Source: UBA4742 sp002403895
Lineage (GTDB): Bacteria; Actinomycetota; Acidimicrobiia; Acidimicrobiales; Acidimicrobilacustridaceae
DNA length: 53,825 nucleotides
Reading direction: 5' to 3'
NCBI GenBank assembly: GCA_036823295.1
Contig: DAISGD010000019.1
Location: forward strand, 1-53,825
Positions 24,012 through 31,667 of the stretch are shown piece by piece. The notes beneath the pieces are model-generated. The model saw only the letters and a program-made list of their open reading frames with translations. It ran no database searches and was not told the DNA's origin. The stretch's first letter is position 1; every line of letters starts with the position of its first letter. Both the position numbers and the translations under genes were made by a program.

Positions 24012-24809
24012 ATGACCGAAGATCCCCACCTGCTGTTCGAGCGCGATGGGCACATCGCGTTGGTGACGCTCAACCGACCCCAGAAGAAGAACGCGCTCAG
24101 CTCCGAGATGCTCGTGCGCATGTACGACGCCTGGGTCGAGATCGACGAGAACCCGGACATCCGGGTGGCCATCGTGACGGGGGCGGGCGGCAATTTCTGC
24201 TCGGGCGCCGATCTCAAGGCCATGGCCGCCGGTCATCCCGAGAATGCCTACAGCAAGCGCTTCGCCGAGGACGACGACCTCCACTGGAAGGCTCTGCTGC
24301 GGCACTTCATCCCCAACAAGCCGATCATCGCCGCGGTGGAGGGCTATGCGGTCGCCGGCGGGACGGAGATCCTCCAGGCCATGGACATCCGGGTGGCGGG
24401 GGAGGGCGCCACGTTCGGCGTGGCTGAGGTCCGTCGGGGCCTGTTCCCCCTGGGCGGCTCGACGGTGCGGCTGTCGCGCCAGATTCCCTACACGGTGGCG
24501 GCCGACATGTTGCTGACCGGGCGTTTCGTGTCGGCCCCCGAGGCTCGCGATGTCGGGCTCATCGGTCACGTCGTGCCCGACGGCCAGGCGGTGGACCAGG
24601 CCCGCGAGATCGCCGAGTCCATCGCCGCCAACGGGCCGGTGGCCGTCCAGGCCGTGTTGCGTTCCATGCGAGCCACCCGGGAACTGCCCGAGCGCGAGGG
24701 CCTGGCCCTGGAGCTCGAGATCGGCTGGCCAGTGTTCGCCACAGAGGATGCGCAGGAGGGCCCGACGGCGTTCGCCGAGAAACGGCCCGCCCAGTTCAAG
24801 GGTCGGTGA
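24012..24809 (+). CDS. Enoyl-CoA hydratase, EchA19-like (crotonase family)
   Basis: The 265-residue crotonase keeps both catalytic acids (Glu119 in GGTEI and Glu139 in VAEVRRG) and the oxyanion loops CSGADL (63-68) and AVAGG. Long stretches such as IPYTVAADMLLTGRFVSAPE, LIGHVVPDGQA and EGPTAFAEKRPAQF closely recall mycobacterial EchA19, which hydrates an unsaturated steroid side-chain CoA. It would act in beta-oxidation of the substrate prepared by the racemase and FadD19-like ligases. It lies 18 nt after the 3alpha-HSD-like gene, with GGAGG before the ATG. No acyl-CoA dehydrogenase or thiolase is nearby. Confidence 0.88.
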   Translation: MTEDPHLLFERDGHIALVTLNRPQKKNALSSEMLVRMYDAWVEIDENPDIRVAIVTGAGGNFCSGADLKAMAAGHPENAYSKRFAEDDDLHWKALLRHFIPNKPIIAAVEGYAVAGGTEILQAMDIRVAGEGATFGVAEVRRGLFPLGGSTVRLSRQIPYTVAADMLLTGRFVSAPEARDVGLIGHVVPDGQAVDQAREIAESIAANGPVAVQAVLRSMRATRELPEREGLALELEIGWPVFATEDAQEGPTAFAEKRPAQFKGR

Positions 24810-24943
24810 CCCGCTGATGCCAGCCCGGAGGGCGCCCGGGGGCGGCCGTGGCTGCGTCGGCGGTTCACGCCCCCTAGGGTTATGGGGTCACTGAGGTGAC
24901 GACCGACCGGGAGCACGGGCGCCATGGGCACAGGGGTGTGGCG

Positions 24944-25921
24944 ATGTCACTGACCAGGAATCAGAAGGCGCTGTACAGCTTCGGCGCGCTATGGCTGGTC
25001 TGGTTGGCCGGATTGCTCTTCCTGGACACGTTCGTCGATGTCGCGCTGGGGATCTTGTACCTGGTCGGGTGGGGCGGCGTCCTGCGCTTCACGAACCCTC
25101 GGATCCAGCACCTGCCTCCGCTCGAGCGGTTTGGCACGGGCACGGCCAGCGCCACGTCGGCCCCTCCCAGGCCTCGGCTCCCACGACCGGCGCCGCCCTC
25201 GGTGGAGCTCAGCCCGGCGGACGGTGCCCCGGGCGTCGTGATCCCCGATGCCCCCGGGGAACAGGCCCGACTCCGGGAAGAGCGCCAAGCGCGCGAGCAG
25301 GCTCGACTCGAGGAGCGTGACCGGGCACGCCGGGCCAGCGACGACGCCAAAGCCGCAGAGAAGGAACGCAAACGCCAAAAGCGGACTGAGGCCGAGGCTG
25401 CCCGACGGGCCGCCGCCGCCGAGCATGCTGAGAGCGAAGCTGAGGAACGGGCCCGTCGAGAGGAGGAGTTGGCCGTCCAGCAGGCGGAGGAGGCCCAACG
25501 GGTCGAGCAATGGGCCCGTGAAGAGGCCCACCAGGCCGACGCCGCCCGCCTCGAGCAAGAGGCGACGGAACAACGCCAAGCCGAGTTGGCTGAGCGCGAG
25601 GCAACCGAGCGGGCCCGGCTCGAGGCCGACGCCCTGGCCCGCCGCGAGGCTGACGAGCGGGCTCTGGGTGAAGCAGAAGCCCAGGCTGCGGCGCAGGCCG
25701 CGGACCTCGAGCGGCTCGAGGCTGAGGCCCTGGCCCGCCGTGAGGTTGAGGCATCCCGGCAGGCCGTCATCGACGAAGCGGCCGTGCAGAGCGACGCCGA
25801 CATCCTGGCCGCCAGTGAGGTCGCATCACTCGACGAGACCGATCCCGACGAGGAGAAGCGCTCCACAGAGCAGATGGCCCTGCTCGACAAGGTCAAGTTG
25901 CGTCTCAGCGACTACGAGTAA
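24944..25921 (+). CDS. Membrane-anchored Ala/Glu/Arg-rich coiled-coil protein
   Basis: This 325-residue protein has one or two hydrophobic segments near residues 12-38 (ALWLVWLAGLLFLD, then VALGILYLVGWGG). A Pro-rich linker follows, then about 200 residues of charged heptad-like coiled coil rich in Ala, Glu, Arg and Gln. A 15-residue unit, LEADALARREADERA and LEAEALARREVEASR, is repeated. The layout is TolA-like, but no TolA C-terminal domain is visible, and the protein ends in an acidic tail. The ATG at 24944 has an AGGGG site; a GTG at 24896 is an alternative, and TAGGGT at 24875 may be the -10. Function unknown. Its stop lies 4 nt from that of the convergent ligase gene. Confidence 0.7.
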   Translation: MSLTRNQKALYSFGALWLVWLAGLLFLDTFVDVALGILYLVGWGGVLRFTNPRIQHLPPLERFGTGTASATSAPPRPRLPRPAPPSVELSPADGAPGVVIPDAPGEQARLREERQAREQARLEERDRARRASDDAKAAEKERKRQKRTEAEAARRAAAAEHAESEAEERARREEELAVQQAEEAQRVEQWAREEAHQADAARLEQEATEQRQAELAEREATERARLEADALARREADERALGEAEAQAAAQAADLERLEAEALARREVEASRQAVIDEAAVQSDADILAASEVASLDETDPDEEKRSTEQMALLDKVKLRLSDYE

Positions 25922-25925
25922 GCGC

Positions 25926-27551
25926 TCAGCGGGGGTTGGCGGCGAGGTCGAGAGCCCACGGGTAGTCGGGTTTACCGCTGGGGGAGCGGCGCACCTGGTC
26001 GACGGTCTGGACGGAGCGGGGCACCTTGTAGCCGGCGAGGTGGGCCCGGGCGTGACGGTCGAGATCGTCCACATCGAGGTCGTGGCCGTCACGCACCTCG
26101 ACGATGGCGCTGACCCGTTGGCCCCACCGCTCGTCGGGGGCGCCGACCACGATCACGTCGAAGACGTCGGGGTGGGCCTTGAGCACCGACTCGACCTCTT
26201 CGGGGAACACCTTTTCGCCGCCGGTGTTGATGCACACCGAGCCCCGCCCCATGAGGGTGATGCGACCGTCTTCCTCGACGGTGGCGAAGTCGCCGGGCAC
26301 CGAGTAGCGCCGGCCGTCGGCGCCGATGACGAACGTGGCCGCCGTCTTGGCTTCGTCCTTGTAGTAGCCGATCGGGATGTTGCCGCCCCGCGCCACCCGG
26401 CCGATGACGCTCGAGCCGGGCTCGACGATCTTCAACTCGTCGTCCAGCACCACGGTGTCGGCACCGGGCGAGACGGTCGGCCCGCCGCCCTTCATGGCGG
26501 TGTCGTCCTTGGCCACCATGCGGATGCCGGTGAAGCCGCTCTCGGTCGCCCCGATCGAGTCGGTCAGGATCAGGTTGGGGAAGCGCTCCAGGAAGCGGTC
26601 CTTCACCGTGGGCGAGAACACCGCGGCGCTGGAGCTGAGGCTGATGAAGCACGAGAGATCGAGCTCCTCGCCGGCGGTCTCCATCTCGTCGAGTGCCTCG
26701 ATGAGGGGGCGACCCATGGCATCACCCACGATGAGGATGGAGTTGATACGGTGCCGGTCGACCTGGCGCCACACGTCGTGGGCGTCGAACTTCTCGACCA
26801 GCACGTTGATGTTGCCCTGGAAGAACTGCATGAGGCTGCTGGCGAAGGCGGCACCGTGCATGAGCGGCGGCGTGTTGAGAAACACGAGTTGACCACCGGC
26901 GTTGGCCGCCTTCTCGGCGTGGGTGAACTCGGAGGCGACGCGCTCGTGGGTGAACGGGTCGGTGCCGCCGATGAGGGCGAAGAAGATGTCCTCGGTGCGC
27001 CACATCACGCCCTTGGGCATGCCGGTGGTGCCGCCGGTGTAGATGATGACGATGTCGTCGTTCGACCGGGCCCCGAAGTCGCGCTCGGGCGAGCCGGAGG
27101 CCAGGGCGTCGGCGTAGGCGACCGGCTCGAGCCCGTCCTGGGTGGCACCTGAGGCGTCGGGGATCATCACCAGGTGATGGAGCTGGGGGACCTCGTCGAT
27201 CACCGCGCTGACCCGGGGTCCGAACTCCTCGCAGTAGACGAGGGCGACCAGATCGGCGTTGTCGAACAGGTAGCGGAGCTCGTTCTCCACGTAGCGGTAG
27301 TTGATGTTGATTGGCACGGCCCGGATCTTGAAGATCGCCAGCATGGCCTCGATCCACTCGATGCTGTTGGCCGCGTAGAGGCCCACGTGGTTCCCGGGGA
27401 CGATGCCGGCATCGGACAAGTGGTGGGCCAGCCGGTTGGCCCGCGCCTCGAGTTCAGCGAACGTGCGGGTCTCGTCGCCGCAGATGAGCGCGGTCTTGTC
27501 AGGGATCACGTCGACGGAGTGCTCGAACAGATCGGCCATGTTGTACGCCAT
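25926..27551 (-). CDS. fadD19: FadD19-like acyl-CoA synthetase (sterol side-chain type), paralogue B
   Basis: The 541-residue ligase (FadD19 is about 548) matches FadD19 in overall segments: the N-terminal MADLFEHSVDVIPDKTAL, NINYRYVENELRYLFDNADLV, IYTGGTTGMPKGVMWR, DSIGATESGFTG, GRGSVCINTGGEKVFPEEVE, and the catalytic Lys in RSPSGKPDYPWAL. It is predicted to make the CoA thioester of a steroid or branched-chain acid. I set the start at ATG 27551 by analogy with FadD19 and because TCTACT ends 8 nt upstream; an ATG at 27539 is also possible. A KstR-like site overlaps that -10, and a CTGAC-type site lies further upstream. The gene symbol is by resemblance. Confidence 0.88.
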   Translation of the reverse strand: MAYNMADLFEHSVDVIPDKTALICGDETRTFAELEARANRLAHHLSDAGIVPGNHVGLYAANSIEWIEAMLAIFKIRAVPININYRYVENELRYLFDNADLVALVYCEEFGPRVSAVIDEVPQLHHLVMIPDASGATQDGLEPVAYADALASGSPERDFGARSNDDIVIIYTGGTTGMPKGVMWRTEDIFFALIGGTDPFTHERVASEFTHAEKAANAGGQLVFLNTPPLMHGAAFASSLMQFFQGNINVLVEKFDAHDVWRQVDRHRINSILIVGDAMGRPLIEALDEMETAGEELDLSCFISLSSSAAVFSPTVKDRFLERFPNLILTDSIGATESGFTGIRMVAKDDTAMKGGGPTVSPGADTVVLDDELKIVEPGSSVIGRVARGGNIPIGYYKDEAKTAATFVIGADGRRYSVPGDFATVEEDGRITLMGRGSVCINTGGEKVFPEEVESVLKAHPDVFDVIVVGAPDERWGQRVSAIVEVRDGHDLDVDDLDRHARAHLAGYKVPRSVQTVDQVRRSPSGKPDYPWALDLAANPR

Positions 27552-27561
27552 GGAGGCAAAG

Positions 27562-27575
27562 TAGAACACGTTGCA
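27562..27575. promoter_or_regulatory. KstR-like operator 4
   Basis: TAGAACACGTTGCA fits TnnAACnnGTTnnA at all fixed positions. It overlaps the -10-like TCTACT (27560-27565, minus strand) of the fadD19-like gene, a position suited to repression. Confidence 0.55.
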
Positions 27576-27595
27576 ACACGCCGCTCAACTACGAC

Positions 27596-27610
27596 CTGAC
27601 ACTCCGTCAG
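27596..27610. promoter_or_regulatory. CTGAC-N5-GTCAG operator 4
   Basis: CTGAC-ACTCC-GTCAG followed by ATC lies about 20 nt upstream of KstR-like operator 4. It is nearly identical to operator 1 at 3704-3718, including the ATC extension. Confidence 0.5.
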
Positions 27611-27740
27611 ATCCGAAGGTGTGGCGGCCGTCGGGCGGGTGTGATCAGGCCGGAGGCGGGCTGGGCCGCAGGCTCGTCCTTGCTGATGAACCGGTCGGGG
27701 GCGCCGGGAGAATCGATGGTTGGTGCGCGACCATGAGGGC

Positions 27741-28046
27741 ATGATCGCTGCCTTCTCCATCACCGCGCTCGGCACTGGTGACTCCGTCAGCGGCTCGGTC
27801 GCCGATGCCGTGCGCCTCGTCCGCGACAGCGGCCTGCCCAACGAGACGAACGCCATGTTCACCAACGTCGAGGGCGAGTGGGACGAGGTCATGGGCCTCA
27901 TCAAGGCCTGTGTATTGAAGGTGGGCAAGTCCGCTCCCCGGGTCAGCGTCGTGATCAAGATCGACCATCGGCCCGGGGTTACCGACGGCCTCCACGCCAA
28001 GGTCGACGCGGTAGAGGCTCAGCTGCGCCAGCCGCCGCCCGGCTAG
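27741..28046 (+). CDS. MTH1187/YkoF-type thiamine-binding-like small protein
   Basis: The 101-residue protein resembles the thiamine-binding/DUF77 (MTH1187, YqgV) family of ferredoxin-like folds. It opens with a strand MIAAFSITALGTGDSVSG, has the central NAMFTNVEGEWDEVMGLIKAC and closes with APRVSVVIKIDHRPG. Relatives bind a thiamine-like ligand or have no known role. The ATG at 27741 is preceded by GAGGG. It stands alone between the divergent fadD19-like gene and the convergent WS/DGAT, whose stop is 12 nt away. Its own role is unclear. Confidence 0.75.
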   Translation: MIAAFSITALGTGDSVSGSVADAVRLVRDSGLPNETNAMFTNVEGEWDEVMGLIKACVLKVGKSAPRVSVVIKIDHRPGVTDGLHAKVDAVEAQLRQPPPG

Positions 28047-28058
28047 CGCCTCACGAGA

Positions 28059-29483
28059 TCAGCTCACCGTTCGAGCCGCTTCCAGCAGCTCGGCGAAGGC
28101 CGGCCTCACCTGGGCGGCAAGATCCTCGAGGTCGGGGACCAGGTTGGTGGCGGCGATGAAGCCGACGTCGACCGAGTCGCAATAGCTCAGCACCGTGATG
28201 TTGAGTCCCGCCCCTTCGAGGACGGGTCCCATGGGGTAGGCCTGCTCGAGCTTGGCCCCGGCCAGGTACACCGGGAAGCCCGGTCCGGGCACGTTGGACA
28301 CCACCACGTTGTGGACCGGCGGCATGCGGTCGGCCAACTTGAACCGGGTCAGCACGTCGGTGGCGAACGTCAGCGACCGGGGATCGGCAACCTCGGCCCA
28401 GTCGCCCAGCATCGAGGCACCCAGCTGGCGCTGCTCGGTCTTGGCGGCGCCGGCCGCCGCCGCCGTCGACCGCAGGCTCTCGGCCGGGTCGTCGAGCTCG
28501 CTGTGTAGCTGCGAGAACATCACCGACACCCGGTTGCCGAACGCGCCGGTCTGGTCTTCTGTGCGGATGGACACGGGGCACGACGCCAGCAGCGGTCCCT
28601 CGGGCAGGCAGCCGTGGTCCTGCAGGTAGCCACGCAGGGCGCGGGCGCAGGTGGCGAGCACCACGTCGTTGACGGTCACGCCGAACGCGCTCTTGACCTC
28701 TTTGACATCGCTCAGCGAGAGCTGGGTGAACGCCATCGACCGCTCGGGCCCGATGGACCCGTTGAACGGTGTCTGGGGGGCCGCGAGAGGCGTGCCCCCG
28801 CTCGGCCCCTCGCTGGACGAACGGCTGCGGATCACCCCGGTGATGGCGTCACCGGTGCGCCGGATCAGGCCGGCCATGCTGGCGTTGGCCCGGAGCCGAT
28901 CGCCCACGGCCTGGAGGACCAGCGCCAGGTCACTGGGCCCGCCGTCAGCGGGCTCGGCTGCATCGGCTGGCTCGGTGGCCGGCGGGGTGGGACCCTGCGT
29001 GGAATCGGGTTCCAAGTCGAACAGGGCGTACAGGATCTCGATGCCGGCGCTGCCGTCCATGGCGCTGTGGTGCACCTTGATCACCAGCCCGATGCGCTCG
29101 TCGGCCAAGCCCTCGACGACCGTCATGTCCCACAGGGGCCGGGACCGGTCGAGGGGAACCGACGCGATGGCGGCGGCAAGGTGGGCGAACTGCTCCCGCG
29201 AGCCGGGCCCGGGCAGCTCGGCCTCATGGACGTGGCGTTCGATGGCGAAGTGGGAATCCTCGATCCAGACCGGGTGATGGATCTGGAACGGGACGTCTCG
29301 GACGATCCTGCGAAACGGGGGGATGAGCGGCACCCGTGACTCGACCTGGCGGCGGATCACCTCGAACGAGTACGGCTCGGACATCGTCGACGGGTCGAGT
29401 ACGGCGGCCAGGCACACGTGGGTGTGCATCGTCGGGGTCTCCATGTACAGGAACGAAGCGTCGAGCCCTGACAAGCGGGTCAT
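28059..29483 (-). CDS. Wax ester synthase/diacylglycerol O-acyltransferase (WS/DGAT), copy A
   Basis: The 474-residue enzyme has the acyltransferase motif HHSAMDG at residues 138-144 and the family's N-terminal LSGLDASFLYMETP. It also has PLWDMTVVEGL (116-126), a mid-protein TVNDVVLATCARALR and the C-terminal NVVVSNVPGPGFPVYLAGA. It transfers an acyl group from acyl-CoA to a fatty alcohol or diacylglycerol, making storage wax ester or triacylglycerol. The window has a second, divergent copy at 50431. Length is typical of actinobacterial homologues. It provides an acyl-CoA sink next to the ligase genes. Confidence 0.92.
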   Translation of the reverse strand: MTRLSGLDASFLYMETPTMHTHVCLAAVLDPSTMSEPYSFEVIRRQVESRVPLIPPFRRIVRDVPFQIHHPVWIEDSHFAIERHVHEAELPGPGSREQFAHLAAAIASVPLDRSRPLWDMTVVEGLADERIGLVIKVHHSAMDGSAGIEILYALFDLEPDSTQGPTPPATEPADAAEPADGGPSDLALVLQAVGDRLRANASMAGLIRRTGDAITGVIRSRSSSEGPSGGTPLAAPQTPFNGSIGPERSMAFTQLSLSDVKEVKSAFGVTVNDVVLATCARALRGYLQDHGCLPEGPLLASCPVSIRTEDQTGAFGNRVSVMFSQLHSELDDPAESLRSTAAAAGAAKTEQRQLGASMLGDWAEVADPRSLTFATDVLTRFKLADRMPPVHNVVVSNVPGPGFPVYLAGAKLEQAYPMGPVLEGAGLNITVLSYCDSVDVGFIAATNLVPDLEDLAAQVRPAFAELLEAARTVS

Positions 29484-29625
29484 GAGCCCAGTCTGACGCG
29501 ACCCGATCCGTCTGTCCCCGCGACGGTCCCACCGGGGAGGTGCCGCGCCCCATCAACCTGGCCCGATCGAGCAGCCTCCGCCGGTAGTTCGACGGATCGG
29601 GGCGTGATCGGGGCAAACTGGAGCG

Positions 29626-30918
29626 GTGTCCTGGCTCCTCTTCGCTCTCGGCTTGTGGTGCACCCTGCTGCTCGCCAACGCGTTCCGCCCCGTCCGTCGC
29701 AACCGCGTGCTGTTCTTCGGCAGTTTCGCCACCGCGTGGCTGACCATCGAGGCCGCACCCGTGTGGCTGGTGGTGTGGCCGGTCCTGACCGGGCTGCTGA
29801 TCTGGACCGGCGCCCTCGACAGCTGGCCCGGCTGGGTCGGCTTGGCCCTGGTGACGGCATGGTGGATCGGTCTCGTCGTGCTTTTCGTCCAGGGCCGGGC
29901 GGCCACGGCCAGCGCCACGGCGGCCCTCGGCGACTTCGGCCACGACGTGCTCGGCCATCGGGACAACCCGGTGCGCTTCAAGGTGCAGGTCGGTCGCAAC
30001 ATCGAGTACCGCAAGGTGGCCGGGAAACGGCTGAAGCTCGATGTCTACCGTCCGGACGCGCCTCCTGGGCCTGGTGTGCGGCGCCCCGTCATCCTTCAGA
30101 TCCACGGCGGAGCCTGGGTCATCGGGGACAAGCGCGAGCAGGGCATCCCGTTGCTCAAATACCTGGCGTCGCATGGTTGGGTCGGGTTCAACGTCAACTA
30201 CCGGCTGAGCCCCGGGGCCACGTTCCCCGAGCACCTGGTCGATCTCAAGGCGGCGCTGGTCTGGATCCGCGCCCACGCCGATACCTACGGCGTCGACCCC
30301 GACTTCGTGGTGGTCACCGGCGGGTCGGCCGGTGGTCACCTGACCGCCATGATGGCCCTCACCGTCAACGACCCCGCCTATCAGCCGGGCTTCGAGGATG
30401 CTGACACGTCCGTCCAGGCGGCCGTGCCGTTCTACGGCGTCTACGACTTCACCAACCGCACCAACACCAGCTCGCCCGAGCTGCGGAACTGGTTCCTCGA
30501 GCCGATGATCATGAAGGCGTTCTTTGACGACGATCCCGAGGCCTTCCGCCGGGCGTCACCGCTGGATCGTATCCACGCGGATGCCCCGCCCTTCCTGATC
30601 GTCCACGGGGACAAGGACACGCTGGCCCCGGTGGCGGACGCCCGGCAGTTCGCCGAGGAACTGCGGGCGACGTCGCATTCCGACGTCATCTACATCGAAC
30701 TGCACGGCGCCCAGCACGCGTTCGACGTCTTCGGCTCGCCCCGTACCCGACGCACGGTGAAGGCGGTGGAGCGGTTCTTGTTCGCCGTGCACGACGCCTA
30801 TGAGCACCACCCGGCCGCCCCGCTGGCCCCTCCGGAGGATCCCTCGGCCCCCGAGGCCGGCGCTGCTCCTGACCACGAGGCGCCGGCCGAGCCGTCGTCA
30901 CCGCTGGCCAGTCGGTAA
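29626..30918 (+). CDS. Membrane-anchored alpha/beta hydrolase (HSL-type lipase/esterase)
   Basis: The 430-residue protein has two or three hydrophobic segments in the first 90 residues (LLFALGLWCTLLLANAF, VWLVVWPVLTGLLIW, WVGLALVTAWWIGLVVLF). A hormone-sensitive-lipase-like catalytic domain follows, with the oxyanion HGGAW, the nucleophile GGSAGG, an Asp in VHGDKDTLAP and a His in GAQHAFD. It likely hydrolyses short or medium acyl esters at the membrane. The C-terminus is a Pro/Ala/Glu-rich tail. The GTG start has a GGAGC site. Its TAA stop forms part of the next gene's -10. Confidence 0.87.
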   Translation: MSWLLFALGLWCTLLLANAFRPVRRNRVLFFGSFATAWLTIEAAPVWLVVWPVLTGLLIWTGALDSWPGWVGLALVTAWWIGLVVLFVQGRAATASATAALGDFGHDVLGHRDNPVRFKVQVGRNIEYRKVAGKRLKLDVYRPDAPPGPGVRRPVILQIHGGAWVIGDKREQGIPLLKYLASHGWVGFNVNYRLSPGATFPEHLVDLKAALVWIRAHADTYGVDPDFVVVTGGSAGGHLTAMMALTVNDPAYQPGFEDADTSVQAAVPFYGVYDFTNRTNTSSPELRNWFLEPMIMKAFFDDDPEAFRRASPLDRIHADAPPFLIVHGDKDTLAPVADARQFAEELRATSHSDVIYIELHGAQHAFDVFGSPRTRRTVKAVERFLFAVHDAYEHHPAAPLAPPEDPSAPEAGAAPDHEAPAEPSSPLASR

Positions 30919-30921
30919 GTT
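30916..30921 (+). promoter_or_regulatory. -10 element overlapping a stop codon
   Basis: TAAGTT contains the TAA stop of the esterase gene (30916-30918) and ends 6 nt before the ATG at 30928, the same construction as at 12889. Confidence 0.4.
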
Positions 30922-30927
30922 GCGGCC

Positions 30928-31635
30928 ATGGCCGACGAACTCCGCACCGAACACGTACCCACCCACGACGGCGGCACCATGTCCGGCCGCCTCGCCCTGC
31001 CTGACGGCGGTAGCGGACCGGGGGTGTTGCTGATCCACGAGATATTCGGGGTGAACGACTACATGGACGCCGTCCTGGACCGGCTGGCCGGGTTGGGGTA
31101 CGTCGCCCTCTGCGTGGATCTCTTCTGGCGCATCGATCCGGACCATCCGCTGCCCCAGACCGAAGCGGGCATGGGCGAGGCCATGACCCGCATGGGGTCG
31201 TTCGAAGTCGCCGAGGCCACCCGGGACTGCGACGCCGCCCTGGCCTATCTGTCCCGGCTCAGCGAGGTCACCGGCTCGGTCGCCGTGCTGGGTTTCTGCC
31301 TCGGGGGAACCCTGGCGTTCGCCACCGCGGTCAGCAGCGAGCCCGATGCCGTCGTGTCCTACTACGGCTCAGGGGTGGGGGATCTTCTCGATCAGGCCGA
31401 GGCCGTCCACTGTCCCGTGCTGTTCCACTTCGGTACCGAGGATCCATTCATTCCCAACGAGCTGGCTGATCGAGTCGAGTTGGTCTTTGCCGGCCGTGAC
31501 GATGTGGAGCTGAAGCGCTACGCGGCCGGCCACGCGTTCGACAACTCGTTCGCGGAGATGTTCCACCAACCGGAGGCCGCCGAGGAAGCGTGGGGCGTAA
31601 CCGCCGACTTCCTTCGCCGGACCCTGCCCGCCTGA
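30928..31635 (+). CDS. Dienelactone hydrolase family protein
   Basis: The 235-residue protein has the dienelactone hydrolase triad: Cys in LGFCLGG near residue 115, Asp in FGTEDPFIP near 170 and His in AAGHAFDNS near 198. The N-terminal HEIFGVNDYMDAV, with its conserved Glu, is also diagnostic. Such enzymes open lactones such as dienelactone, or act on other cyclic esters. It probably uses a leaderless promoter overlapping the upstream esterase stop. It is convergent with the amidase, with 32 nt between the stops. There is no aromatic-ring cleavage gene nearby to fix the substrate. Confidence 0.9.
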   Translation: MADELRTEHVPTHDGGTMSGRLALPDGGSGPGVLLIHEIFGVNDYMDAVLDRLAGLGYVALCVDLFWRIDPDHPLPQTEAGMGEAMTRMGSFEVAEATRDCDAALAYLSRLSEVTGSVAVLGFCLGGTLAFATAVSSEPDAVVSYYGSGVGDLLDQAEAVHCPVLFHFGTEDPFIPNELADRVELVFAGRDDVELKRYAAGHAFDNSFAEMFHQPEAAEEAWGVTADFLRRTLPA

Positions 31636-31667
31636 GATCGCGGCCCGATCGACCGGCGCCGCCATAC

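Noticed and set aside
27778..27790. GTGACTCCGTCAGC, similar to the CTGAC-N5-GTCAG element.
   Set aside because: It lies inside the coding region at 27741-28046 and has a 3-nt rather than 5-nt spacer.
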